From Lepidonotus clava (taxonomy: Eukaryota; Annelida; Polychaeta; Phyllodocida; Polynoidae): DNA of 64,000 bases. Below the pieces are notes generated by a model, which saw only the letters and a program-made list of their open reading frames with translations, did not search any database and was not told the origin of the DNA. The stretch covers positions 26,601,075 through 26,665,074 of the forward strand of contig OW387145.1 in NCBI GenBank assembly GCA_936440205.1, given 5' to 3'. Shown in pieces: positions 39,359 through 53,200 of the stretch (position 1 is its first letter; the number at the start of each line of letters is the position of its first letter). The translations under genes were made by a program, and so were the position numbers.

Positions 39359-42300
39359 CAGGGACGGTCCTGTCGAAAACCAGCCTTCGTGAAAAATTGA
39401 GCTGAGCATTGGATCCTCTTCCAAGTGATGTCAGGGACGTCCCAAAGTGTGTCCAAGACCCCCCCTGACCGTTTTGGTGCTGTTATTTGGGCCTGGAGGG
39501 CTTTGGCCTAAAATAGGCAAATTATTAAGGTCCGGTCCTGTCGATAAATGGCGATTTGGGACAATTTCAGCTGAGCATTGGGTCCTCTCCCGGATGATGT
39601 CAGGGACGTCCCAAAGTGTGCCCAAGGCCCCCCTGACCAGTTTGGCGCTGTTATTTGGGCCTGGAGGGCTTTGGCCAAAAATAGGCAAATTATTAAGGTC
39701 CGGTCCTGTCGATAAATGGCGATTTGGGACAATTTCCGCTGAGCATTGGGTCCTCTCCCAGATGATGTCAGGGACGTCCCAAAGTGTGCCCAAGGCCCCC
39801 CTGACCAGTTTGGCGCTGTTATTTTGGCCTGGAGAGCTTGGGCCCAAAATAGCCAAAATATTAAGGTCCGGTCCTGACGGAAAATGGCCATTTGGGACAA
39901 TTTCAGCTGAGCATTGGATCCTCTTCCAAGTGATGTCAGGGACGTCCCAAAGTGTGCCCAAGACCCCCCTGACCAGTTTGGGGCTGTCTTTAGGGGCTGG
40001 GAAGCTTTGGCCCAAAACAGCCAAAATCGTAAGGACCGGTCCTGACGATAAATTTGGGGTGACCTGGGACATGTTGAGCTGAGCATTGGATCCTCTTCCA
40101 AGGGATGTCAGGAACATCCCAAAGTGAATCCAAGGTGCCTCCGGACATTTCGGGGCGCTGGAGACCTCTTTGAAGCAGACCCTCAACCCTACTCAGGGAC
40201 GGTCCTGTCGAAAACCAGCCTTCGTGAAAAATTGAGCTGAGCATTGGATCCTCTTCCAAGTGATGTCAGGGACGTCCCAAAGTGTGTCCAAGACCCCCCC
40301 TGACCGTTTTGGTGCTGTTATTTGGGCCTGGAGGGCTTTGGCCTAAAATAGGCAAATTATTAAGGTCCGGTCCTGTCGATAAATGGCGATTTGGGACAAT
40401 TTCAGCTGAGCATTGGGTCCTCTCCCGGATGATGTCAGGGACGTCCCAAAGTGTGCCCAAGGCCCCCCTGACCAGTTTGGCGCTGTTATTTGGGCCTGGA
40501 GGGCTTTGGCCAAAAATAGGCAAATTATTAAGGTCCGGTCCTGTCGATAAATGGCGATTTGGGACAATTTCCGCTGAGCATTGGGTCCTCTCCCAGATGA
40601 TGTCAGGGACGTCCCAAAGTGTGCCCAAGGCCCCCCTGACCAGTTTGGCGCTGTTATTTTGGCCTGGAGAGCTTGGGCCCAAAATAGCCAAAATATTAAG
40701 GTCCGGTCCTGACGGAAAATGGCCATTTGGGACAATTTCAGCTGAGCATTGGATCCTCTTCCAAGTGATGTCAGGGACGTCCCAAAGTGTGCCCAAGACC
40801 CCCCTGACCAGTTTGGGGCTGTCTTTAGGGGCTGGGAAGCTTTGGCCCAAAACAGCCAAAATCGTAAGGACCGGTCCTGACGATAAATTTGGGGTGACCT
40901 GGGACATGTTGAGCTGAGCATTGGATCCTCTTCCAAGGGATGTCAGGAACATCCCAAAGTGAATCCAAGGTGCCTCCGGACATTTCGGGGCGCTGGAGAC
41001 CTCTTTGAAGCAGACCCTCAACCCTACTCAGGGACGGTCCTGTCGAAAACCAGCCTTCGTGAAAAATTGAGCTGAGCATTGGATCCTCTTCCAAGTGATG
41101 TCAGGGACGTCCCAAAGTGTGTCCAAGACCCCCCCTGACCGTTTTGGTGCTGTTATTTGGGCCTGGAGGGCTTTGGCCTAAAATAGGCAAATTATTAAGG
41201 TCCGGTCCTGTCGATAAATGGCGATTTGGGACAATTTCAGCTGAGCATTGGGTCCTCTCCCGGATGATGTCAGGGACGTCCCAAAGTGTGCCCAAGGCCC
41301 CCCTGACCAGTTTGGCGCTGTTATTTGGGCCTGGAGGGCTTTGGCCAAAAATAGGCAAATTATTAAGGTCCGGTCCTGTCGATAAATGGCGATTTGGGAC
41401 AATTTCCGCTGAGCATTGGGTCCTCTCCCAGATGATGTCAGGGACGTCCCAAAGTGTGCCCAAGGCCCCCCTGACCAGTTTGGCGCTGTTATTTTGGCCT
41501 GGAGAGCTTGGGCCCAAAATAGCCAAAATATTAAGGTCCGGTCCTGACGGAAAATGGCCATTTGGGACAATTTCAGCTGAGCATTGGATCCTCTTCCAAG
41601 TGATGTCAGGGACGTCCCAAAGTGTGCCCAAGACCCCCCTGACCAGTTTGGGGCTGTCTTTAGGGGCTGGGAAGCTTTGGCCCAAAACAGCCAAAATCGT
41701 AAGGACCGGTCCTGACGATAAATTTGGGGTGACCTGGGACATGTTGAGCTGAGCATTGGATCCTCTTCCAAGGGATGTCAGGAACATCCCAAAGTGAATC
41801 CAAGGTGCCTCCGGACATTTCGGGGCGCTGGAGACCTCTTTGAAGCAGACCCTCAACCCTACTCAGGGACGGTCCTGTCGAAAACCAGCCTTCGTGAAAA
41901 ATTGAGCTGAGCATTGGATCCTCTTCCAAGTGATGTCAGGGACGTCCCAAAGTGTGTCCAAGACCCCCCCTGACCGTTTTGGTGCTGTTATTTGGGCCTG
42001 GAGGGCTTTGGCCTAAAATAGGCAAATTATTAAGGTCCGGTCCTGTCGATAAATGGCGATTTGGGACAATTTCAGCTGAGCATTGGGTCCTCTCCCGGAT
42101 GATGTCAGGGACGTCCCAAAGTGTGCCCAAGGCCCCCCTGACCAGTTTGGCGCTGTTATTTGGGCCTGGAGGGCTTTGGCCAAAAATAGGCAAATTATTA
42201 AGGTCCGGTCCTGTCGATAAATGGCGATTTGGGACAATTTCCGCTGAGCATTGGGTCCTCTCCCAGATGATGTCAGGGACGTCCCAAAGTGTGCCCAAGG

Positions 42301-43605
42301 CCCCCCTGACCAGTTTGGCGCTGTTATTTTGGCCTGGAGAGCTTGGGCCCAAAATAGCCAAAATATTAAGGTCCGGTCCTGACGGAAAATGGCCATTTGG
42401 GACAATTTCAGCTGAGCATTGGATCCTCTTCCAAGTGATGTCAGGGACGTCCCAAAGTGTGCCCAAGACCCCCCTGACCAGTTTGGGGCTGTCTTTAGGG
42501 GCTGGGAAGCTTTGGCCCAAAACAGCCAAAATCGTAAGGACCGGTCCTGACGATAAATTTGGGGTGACCTGGGACATGTTGAGCTGAGCATTGGATCCTC
42601 TTCCAAGGGATGTCAGGAACATCCCAAAGTGAATCCAAGGTGCCTCCGGACATTTCGGGGCGCTGGAGACCTCTTTGAAGCAGACCCTCAACCCTACTCA
42701 GGGACGGTCCTGTCGAAAACCAGCCTTCGTGAAAAATTGAGCTGAGCATTGGATCCTCTTCCAAGTGATGTCAGGGACGTCCCAAAGTGTGTCCAAGACC
42801 CCCCCTGACCGTTTTGGTGCTGTTATTTGGGCCTGGAGGGCTTTGGCCTAAAATAGGCAAATTATTAAGGTCCGGTCCTGTCGATAAATGGCGATTTGGG
42901 ACAATTTCAGCTGAGCATTGGGTCCTCTCCCGGATGATGTCAGGGACGTCCCAAAGTGTGCCCAAGGCCCCCCTGACCAGTTTGGCGCTGTTATTTGGGC
43001 CTGGAGGGCTTTGGCCAAAAATAGGCAAATTATTAAGGTCCGGTCCTGTCGATAAATGGCGATTTGGGACAATTTCCGCTGAGCATTGGGTCCTCTCCCA
43101 GATGATGTCAGGGACGTCCCAAAGTGTGCCCAAGGCCCCCCTGACCAGTTTGGCGCTGTTATTTTGGCCTGGAGAGCTTGGGCCCAAAATAGCCAAAATA
43201 TTAAGGTCCGGTCCTGACGGAAAATGGCCATTTGGGACAATTTCAGCTGAGCATTGGATCCTCTTCCAAGTGATGTCAGGGACGTCCCAAAGTGTGCCCA
43301 AGACCCCCCTGACCAGTTTGGGGCTGTCTTTAGGGGCTGGGAAGCTTTGGCCCAAAACAGCCAAAATCGTAAGGACCGGTCCTGACGATAAATTTGGGGT
43401 GACCTGGGACATGTTGAGCTGAGCATTGGATCCTCTTCCAAGGGATGTCAGGAACATCCCAAAGTGAATCCAAGGTGCCTCCGGACATTTCGGGGCGCTG
43501 GAGACCTCTTTGAAGCAGACCCTCAACCCTACTCAGGGACGGTCCTGTCGAAAACCAGCCTTCGTGAAAAATTGAGCTGAGCATTGGATCCTCTTCCAAG
43601 TGATG

Positions 43606-44272
43606 TCAGGGACGTCCCAAAGTGTGTCCAAGACCCCCCCTGACCGTTTTGGTGCTGTTATTTGGGCCTGGAGGGCTTTGGCCTAAAATAGGCAAATTAT
43701 TAAGGTCCGGTCCTGTCGATAAATGGCGATTTGGGACAATTTCAGCTGAGCATTGGGTCCTCTCCCGGATGATGTCAGGGACGTCCCAAAGTGTGCCCAA
43801 GGCCCCCCTGACCAGTTTGGCGCTGTTATTTTGGCCTGGAGAGCTTGGGCCCAAAATAGCCAAAATATTAAGGTCCGGTCCTGACGGAAAATGGCCATTT
43901 GGGACAATTTCAGCTGAGCATTGGATCCTCTTCCAAGTGATGTCAGGGACGTCCCAAAGTGTGCCCAAGACCCCCCTGACCAGTTTGGGGCTGTCTTTAG
44001 GGGCTGGGAAGCTTTGGCCCAAAACAGCCAAAATCGTAAGGACCGGTCCTGACGATAAATTTGGGGTGACCTGGGACATGTTGAGCTGAGCATTGGATCC
44101 TCTTCCAAGGGATGTCAGGAACATCCCAAAGTGAATCCAAGGTGCCTCCGGACATTTCGGGGCGCTGGAGACCTCTTTGAAGCAGACCCTCAACCCTACT
44201 CAGGGACGGTCCTGTCGAAAACCAGCCTTCGTGAAAAATTGAGCTGAGCATTGGATCCTCTTCCAAGTGATG
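43606..44272 (+). repeat. Variant satellite unit, four monomers (667 bp)
   Basis: Exactly 168 bp shorter than normal. The unit goes from monomer 1 into sequence matching monomer 3 (GTTATTTTGGCCTGGAGAGC), so one monomer's worth of sequence was lost in register. Confidence 0.95.
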
Positions 44273-47200
44273 TCAGGGACGTCCCAAAGTGTGTCCAAGA
44301 CCCCCCCTGACCGTTTTGGTGCTGTTATTTGGGCCTGGAGGGCTTTGGCCTAAAATAGGCAAATTATTAAGGTCCGGTCCTGTCGATAAATGGCGATTTG
44401 GGACAATTTCAGCTGAGCATTGGGTCCTCTCCCGGATGATGTCAGGGACGTCCCAAAGTGTGCCCAAGGCCCCCCTGACCAGTTTGGCGCTGTTATTTGG
44501 GCCTGGAGGGCTTTGGCCAAAAATAGGCAAATTATTAAGGTCCGGTCCTGTCGATAAATGGCGATTTGGGACAATTTCCGCTGAGCATTGGGTCCTCTCC
44601 CAGATGATGTCAGGGACGTCCCAAAGTGTGCCCAAGGCCCCCCTGACCAGTTTGGCGCTGTTATTTTGGCCTGGAGAGCTTGGGCCCAAAATAGCCAAAA
44701 TATTAAGGTCCGGTCCTGACGGAAAATGGCCATTTGGGACAATTTCAGCTGAGCATTGGATCCTCTTCCAAGTGATGTCAGGGACGTCCCAAAGTGTGCC
44801 CAAGACCCCCCTGACCAGTTTGGGGCTGTCTTTAGGGGCTGGGAAGCTTTGGCCCAAAACAGCCAAAATCGTAAGGACCGGTCCTGACGATAAATTTGGG
44901 GTGACCTGGGACATGTTGAGCTGAGCATTGGATCCTCTTCCAAGGGATGTCAGGAACATCCCAAAGTGAATCCAAGGTGCCTCCGGACATTTCGGGGCGC
45001 TGGAGACCTCTTTGAAGCAGACCCTCAACCCTACTCAGGGACGGTCCTGTCGAAAACCAGCCTTCGTGAAAAATTGAGCTGAGCATTGGATCCTCTTCCA
45101 AGTGATGTCAGGGACGTCCCAAAGTGTGTCCAAGACCCCCCCTGACCGTTTTGGTGCTGTTATTTGGGCCTGGAGGGCTTTGGCCTAAAATAGGCAAATT
45201 ATTAAGGTCCGGTCCTGTCGATAAATGGCGATTTGGGACAATTTCAGCTGAGCATTGGGTCCTCTCCCGGATGATGTCAGGGACGTCCCAAAGTGTGCCC
45301 AAGGCCCCCCTGACCAGTTTGGCGCTGTTATTTGGGCCTGGAGGGCTTTGGCCAAAAATAGGCAAATTATTAAGGTCCGGTCCTGTCGATAAATGGCGAT
45401 TTGGGACAATTTCCGCTGAGCATTGGGTCCTCTCCCAGATGATGTCAGGGACGTCCCAAAGTGTGCCCAAGGCCCCCCTGACCAGTTTGGCGCTGTTATT
45501 TTGGCCTGGAGAGCTTGGGCCCAAAATAGCCAAAATATTAAGGTCCGGTCCTGACGGAAAATGGCCATTTGGGACAATTTCAGCTGAGCATTGGATCCTC
45601 TTCCAAGTGATGTCAGGGACGTCCCAAAGTGTGCCCAAGACCCCCCTGACCAGTTTGGGGCTGTCTTTAGGGGCTGGGAAGCTTTGGCCCAAAACAGCCA
45701 AAATCGTAAGGACCGGTCCTGACGATAAATTTGGGGTGACCTGGGACATGTTGAGCTGAGCATTGGATCCTCTTCCAAGGGATGTCAGGAACATCCCAAA
45801 GTGAATCCAAGGTGCCTCCGGACATTTCGGGGCGCTGGAGACCTCTTTGAAGCAGACCCTCAACCCTACTCAGGGACGGTCCTGTCGAAAACCAGCCTTC
45901 GTGAAAAATTGAGCTGAGCATTGGATCCTCTTCCAAGTGATGTCAGGGACGTCCCAAAGTGTGTCCAAGACCCCCCCTGACCGTTTTGGTGCTGTTATTT
46001 GGGCCTGGAGGGCTTTGGCCTAAAATAGGCAAATTATTAAGGTCCGGTCCTGTCGATAAATGGCGATTTGGGACAATTTCAGCTGAGCATTGGGTCCTCT
46101 CCCGGATGATGTCAGGGACGTCCCAAAGTGTGCCCAAGGCCCCCCTGACCAGTTTGGCGCTGTTATTTGGGCCTGGAGGGCTTTGGCCAAAAATAGGCAA
46201 ATTATTAAGGTCCGGTCCTGTCGATAAATGGCGATTTGGGACAATTTCCGCTGAGCATTGGGTCCTCTCCCAGATGATGTCAGGGACGTCCCAAAGTGTG
46301 CCCAAGGCCCCCCTGACCAGTTTGGCGCTGTTATTTTGGCCTGGAGAGCTTGGGCCCAAAATAGCCAAAATATTAAGGTCCGGTCCTGACGGAAAATGGC
46401 CATTTGGGACAATTTCAGCTGAGCATTGGATCCTCTTCCAAGTGATGTCAGGGACGTCCCAAAGTGTGCCCAAGACCCCCCTGACCAGTTTGGGGCTGTC
46501 TTTAGGGGCTGGGAAGCTTTGGCCCAAAACAGCCAAAATCGTAAGGACCGGTCCTGACGATAAATTTGGGGTGACCTGGGACATGTTGAGCTGAGCATTG
46601 GATCCTCTTCCAAGGGATGTCAGGAACATCCCAAAGTGAATCCAAGGTGCCTCCGGACATTTCGGGGCGCTGGAGACCTCTTTGAAGCAGACCCTCAACC
46701 CTACTCAGGGACGGTCCTGTCGAAAACCAGCCTTCGTGAAAAATTGAGCTGAGCATTGGATCCTCTTCCAAGTGATGTCAGGGACGTCCCAAAGTGTGTC
46801 CAAGACCCCCCCTGACCGTTTTGGTGCTGTTATTTGGGCCTGGAGGGCTTTGGCCTAAAATAGGCAAATTATTAAGGTCCGGTCCTGTCGATAAATGGCG
46901 ATTTGGGACAATTTCAGCTGAGCATTGGGTCCTCTCCCGGATGATGTCAGGGACGTCCCAAAGTGTGCCCAAGGCCCCCCTGACCAGTTTGGCGCTGTTA
47001 TTTGGGCCTGGAGGGCTTTGGCCAAAAATAGGCAAATTATTAAGGTCCGGTCCTGTCGATAAATGGCGATTTGGGACAATTTCCGCTGAGCATTGGGTCC
47101 TCTCCCAGATGATGTCAGGGACGTCCCAAAGTGTGCCCAAGGCCCCCCTGACCAGTTTGGCGCTGTTATTTTGGCCTGGAGAGCTTGGGCCCAAAATAGC

Positions 47201-50200
47201 CAAAATATTAAGGTCCGGTCCTGACGGAAAATGGCCATTTGGGACAATTTCAGCTGAGCATTGGATCCTCTTCCAAGTGATGTCAGGGACGTCCCAAAGT
47301 GTGCCCAAGACCCCCCTGACCAGTTTGGGGCTGTCTTTAGGGGCTGGGAAGCTTTGGCCCAAAACAGCCAAAATCGTAAGGACCGGTCCTGACGATAAAT
47401 TTGGGGTGACCTGGGACATGTTGAGCTGAGCATTGGATCCTCTTCCAAGGGATGTCAGGAACATCCCAAAGTGAATCCAAGGTGCCTCCGGACATTTCGG
47501 GGCGCTGGAGACCTCTTTGAAGCAGACCCTCAACCCTACTCAGGGACGGTCCTGTCGAAAACCAGCCTTCGTGAAAAATTGAGCTGAGCATTGGATCCTC
47601 TTCCAAGTGATGTCAGGGACGTCCCAAAGTGTGTCCAAGACCCCCCCTGACCGTTTTGGTGCTGTTATTTGGGCCTGGAGGGCTTTGGCCTAAAATAGGC
47701 AAATTATTAAGGTCCGGTCCTGTCGATAAATGGCGATTTGGGACAATTTCAGCTGAGCATTGGGTCCTCTCCCGGATGATGTCAGGGACGTCCCAAAGTG
47801 AGCCCAAGGCCCCCCTGACCAGTTTGGCGCTGTTATTTGGGCCTGGAGGGCTTTGGCCAAAAATAGGCAAATTATTAAGGTCCGGTCCTGTCGATAAATG
47901 GCGATTTGGGACAATTTCCGCTGAGCATTGGGTCCTCTCCCAGATGATGTCAGGGACGTCCCAAAGTGTGCCCAAGGCCCCCCTGACCAGTTTGGCGCTG
48001 TTATTTTGGCCTGGAGAGCTTGGGCCCAAAATAGCCAAAATATTAAGGTCCGGTCCTGACGGAAAATGGCCATTTGGGACAATTTCAGCTGAGCATTGGA
48101 TCCTCTTCCAAGTGATGTCAGGGACGTCCCAAAGTGTGCCCAAGACCCCCCTGACCAGTTTGGGGCTGTCTTTAGGGGCTGGGAAGCTTTGGCCCAAAAC
48201 AGCCAAAATCGTAAGGACCGGTCCTGACGATAAATTTGGGGTGACCTGGGACATGTTGAGCTGAGCATTGGATCCTCTTCCAAGGGATGTCAGGAACATC
48301 CCAAAGTGAATCCAAGGTGCCTCCGGACATTTCGGGGCGCTGGAGACCTCTTTGAAGCAGACCCTCAACCCTACTCAGGGACGGTCCTGTCGAAAACCAG
48401 CCTTCGTGAAAAATTGAGCTGAGCATTGGATCCTCTTCCAAGTGATGTCAGGGACGTCCCAAAGTGTGTCCAAGACCCCCCCTGACCGTTTTGGTGCTGT
48501 TATTTGGGCCTGGAGGGCTTTGGCCTAAAATAGGCAAATTATTAAGGTCCGGTCCTGTCGATAAATGGCGATTTGGGACAATTTCAGCTGAGCATTGGGT
48601 CCTCTCCCGGATGATGTCAGGGACGTCCCAAAGTGTGCCCAAGGCCCCCCTGACCAGTTTGGCGCTGTTATTTGGGCCTGGAGGGCTTTGGCCAAAAATA
48701 GGCAAATTATTAAGGTCCGGTCCTGTCGATAAATGGCGATTTGGGACAATTTCCGCTGAGCATTGGGTCCTCTCCCAGATGATGTCAGGGACGTCCCAAA
48801 GTGTGCCCAAGGCCCCCCTGACCAGTTTGGCGCTGTTATTTTGGCCTGGAGAGCTTGGGCCCAAAATAGCCAAAATATTAAGGTCCGGTCCTGACGGAAA
48901 ATGGCCATTTGGGACAATTTCAGCTGAGCATTGGATCCTCTTCCAAGTGATGTCAGGGACGTCCCAAAGTGTGCCCAAGACCCCCCTGACCAGTTTGGGG
49001 CTGTCTTTAGGGGCTGGGAAGCTTTGGCCCAAAACAGCCAAAATCGTAAGGACCGGTCCTGACGATAAATTTGGGGTGACCTGGGACATGTTGAGCTGAG
49101 CATTGGATCCTCTTCCAAGGGATGTCAGGAACATCCCAAAGTGAATCCAAGGTGCCTCCGGACATTTCGGGGCGCTGGAGACCTCTTTGAAGCAGACCCT
49201 CAACCCTACTCAGGGACGGTCCTGTCGAAAACCAGCCTTCGTGAAAAATTGAGCTGAGCATTGGATCCTCTTCCAAGTGATGTCAGGGACGTCCCAAAGT
49301 GTGTCCAAGACCCCCCCTGACCGTTTTGGTGCTGTTATTTGGGCCTGGAGGGCTTTGGCCTAAAATAGGCAAATTATTAAGGTCCGGTCCTGTCGATAAA
49401 TGGCGATTTGGGACAATTTCAGCTGAGCATTGGGTCCTCTCCCGGATGATGTCAGGGACGTCCCAAAGTGTGCCCAAGGCCCCCCTGACCAGTTTGGCGC
49501 TGTTATTTGGGCCTGGAGGGCTTTGGCCAAAAATAGGCAAATTATTAAGGTCCGGTCCTGTCGATAAATGGCGATTTGGGACAATTTCCGCTGAGCATTG
49601 GGTCCTCTCCCAGATGATGTCAGGGACGTCCCAAAGTGTGCCCAAGGCCCCCCTGACCAGTTTGGCGCTGTTATTTTGGCCTGGAGAGCTTGGGCCCAAA
49701 ATAGCCAAAATATTAAGGTCCGGTCCTGACGGAAAATGGCCATTTGGGACAATTTCAGCTGAGCATTGGATCCTCTTCCAAGTGATGTCAGGGACGTCCC
49801 AAAGTGTGCCCAAGACCCCCCTGACCAGTTTGGGGCTGTCTTTAGGGGCTGGGAAGCTTTGGCCCAAAACAGCCAAAATCGTAAGGACTGGTCCTGACGA
49901 TAAATTTGGGGTGACCTGGGACATGTTGAGCTGAGCATTGGATCCTCTTCCAAGGGATGTCAGGAACATCCCAAAGTGAATCCAAGGTGCCTCCGGACAT
50001 TTCGGGGCGCTGGAGACCTCTTTGAAGCAGACCCTCAACCCTACTCAGGGACGGTCCTGTCGAAAACCAGCCTTCGTGAAAAATTGAGCTGAGCATTGGA
50101 TCCTCTTCCAAGTGATGTCAGGGACGTCCCAAAGTGTGTCCAAGACCCCCCCTGACCGTTTTGGTGCTGTTATTTGGGCCTGGAGGGCTTTGGCCTAAAA

Positions 50201-53200
50201 TAGGCAAATTATTAAGGTCCGGTCCTGTCGATAAATGGCGATTTGGGACAATTTCAGCTGAGCATTGGGTCCTCTCCCGGATGATGTCAGGGACGTCCCA
50301 AAGTGTGCCCAAGGCCCCCCTGACCAGTTTGGCGCTGTTATTTGGGCCTGGAGGGCTTTGGCCAAAAATAGGCAAATTATTAAGGTCCGGTCCTGTCGAT
50401 AAATGGCGATTTGGGACAATTTCCGCTGAGCATTGGGTCCTCTCCCAGATGATGTCAGGGACGTCCCAAAGTGTGCCCAAGGCCCCCCTGACCAGTTTGG
50501 CGCTGTTATTTTGGCCTGGAGAGCTTGGGCCCAAAATAGCCAAAATATTAAGGTCCGGTCCTGACGGAAAATGGCCATTTGGGACAATTTCAGCTGAGCA
50601 TTGGATCCTCTTCCAAGTGATGTCAGGGACGTCCCAAAGTGTGCCCAAGACCCCCCTGACCAGTTTGGGGCTGTCTTTAGGGGCTGGGAAGCTTTGGCCC
50701 AAAACAGCCAAAATCGTAAGGACCGGTCCTGACGATAAATTTGGGGTGACCTGGGACATGTTGAGCTGAGCATTGGATCCTCTTCCAAGGGATGTCAGGA
50801 ACATCCCAAAGTGAATCCAAGGTGCCTCCGGACATTTCGGGGCGCTGGAGACCTCTTTGAAGCAGACCCTCAACCCTACTCAGGGACGGTCCTGTCGAAA
50901 ACCAGCCTTCGTGAAAAATTGAGCTGAGCATTGGATCCTCTTCCAAGTGATGTCAGGGACGTCCCAAAGTGTGTCCAAGACCCCCCCTGACCGTTTTGGT
51001 GCTGTTATTTGGGCCTGGAGGGCTTTGGCCTAAAATAGGCAAATTATTAAGGTCCGGTCCTGTCGATAAATGGCGATTTGGGACAATTTCAGCTGAGCAT
51101 TGGGTCCTCTCCCGGATGATGTCAGGGACGTCCCAAAGTGTGCCCAAGGCCCCCCTGACCAGTTTGGCGCTGTTATTTGGGCCTGGAGGGCTTTGGCCAA
51201 AAATAGGCAAATTATTAAGGTCCGGTCCTGTCGATAAATGGCGATTTGGGACAATTTCCGCTGAGCATTGGGTCCTCTCCCAGATGATGTCAGGGACGTC
51301 CCAAAGTGTGCCCAAGGCCCCCCTGACCAGTTTGGCGCTGTTATTTTGGCCTGGAGAGCTTGGGCCCAAAATAGCCAAAATATTAAGGTCCGGTCCTGAC
51401 GGAAAATGGCCATTTGGGACAATTTCAGCTGAGCATTGGATCCTCTTCCAAGTGATGTCAGGGACGTCCCAAAGTGTGCCCAAGACCCCCCTGACCAGTT
51501 TGGGGCTGTCTTTAGGGGCTGGGAAGCTTTGGCCCAAAACAGCCAAAATCGTAAGGACCGGTCCTGACGATAAATTTGGGGTGACCTGGGACATGTTGAG
51601 CTGAGCATTGGATCCTCTTCCAAGGGATGTCAGGAACATCCCAAAGTGAATCCAAGGTGCCTCCGGACATTTCGGGGCGCTGGAGACCTCTTTGAAGCAG
51701 ACCCTCAACCCTACTCAGGGACGGTCCTGTCGAAAACCAGCCTTCGTGAAAAATTGAGCTGAGCATTGGATCCTCTTCCAAGTGATGTCAGGGACGTCCC
51801 AAAGTGTGTCCAAGACCCCCCCTGACCGTTTTGGTGCTGTTATTTGGGCCTGGAGGGCTTTGGCCTAAAATAGGCAAATTATTAAGGTCCGGTCCTGTCG
51901 ATAAATGGCGATTTGGGACAATTTCAGCTGAGCATTGGGTCCTCTCCCGGATGATGTCAGGGACGTCCCAAAGTGTGCCCAAGGCCCCCCTGACCAGTTT
52001 GGCGCTGTTATTTGGGCCTGGAGGGCTTTGGCCAAAAATAGGCAAATTATTAAGGTCCGGTCCTGTCGATAAATGGCGATTTGGGACAATTTCCGCTGAG
52101 CATTGGGTCCTCTCCCAGATGATGTCAGGGACGTCCCAAAGTGTGCCCAAGGCCCCCCTGACCAGTTTGGCGCTGTTATTTTGGCCTGGAGAGCTTGGGC
52201 CCAAAATAGCCAAAATATTAAGGTCCGGTCCTGACGGAAAATGGCCATTTGGGACAATTTCAGCTGAGCATTGGATCCTCTTCCAAGTGATGTCAGGGAC
52301 GTCCCAAAGTGTGCCCAAGACCCCCCTGACCAGTTTGGGGCTGTCTTTAGGGGCTGGGAAGCTTTGGCCCAAAACAGCCAAAATCGTAAGGACCGGTCCT
52401 GACGATAAATTTGGGGTGACCTGGGACATGTTGAGCTGAGCATTGGATCCTCTTCCAAGGGATGTCAGGAACATCCCAAAGTGAATCCAAGGTGCCTCCG
52501 GACATTTCGGGGCGCTGGAGACCTCTTTGAAGCAGACCCTCAACCCTACTCAGGGACGGTCCTGTCGAAAACCAGCCTTCGTGAAAAATTGAGCTGAGCA
52601 TTGGATCCTCTTCCAAGTGATGTCAGGGACGTCCCAAAGTGTGTCCAAGACCCCCCCTGACCGTTTTGGTGCTGTTATTTGGGCCTGGAGGGCTTTGGCC
52701 TAAAATAGGCAAATTATTAAGGTCCGGTCCTGTCGATAAATGGCGATTTGGGACAATTTCAGCTGAGCATTGGGTCCTCTCCCGGATGATGTCAGGGACG
52801 TCCCAAAGTGTGCCCAAGGCCCCCCTGACCAGTTTGGCGCTGTTATTTGGGCCTGGAGGGCTTTGGCCAAAAATAGGCAAATTATTAAGGTCCGGTCCTG
52901 TCGATAAATGGCGATTTGGGACAATTTCCGCTGAGCATTGGGTCCTCTCCCAGATGATGTCAGGGACGTCCCAAAGTGTGCCCAAGGCCCCCCTGACCAG
53001 TTTGGCGCTGTTATTTTGGCCTGGAGAGCTTGGGCCCAAAATAGCCAAAATATTAAGGTCCGGTCCTGACGGAAAATGGCCATTTGGGACAATTTCAGCT
53101 GAGCATTGGATCCTCTTCCAAGTGATGTCAGGGACGTCCCAAAGTGTGCCCAAGACCCCCCTGACCAGTTTGGGGCTGTCTTTAGGGGCTGGGAAGCTTT

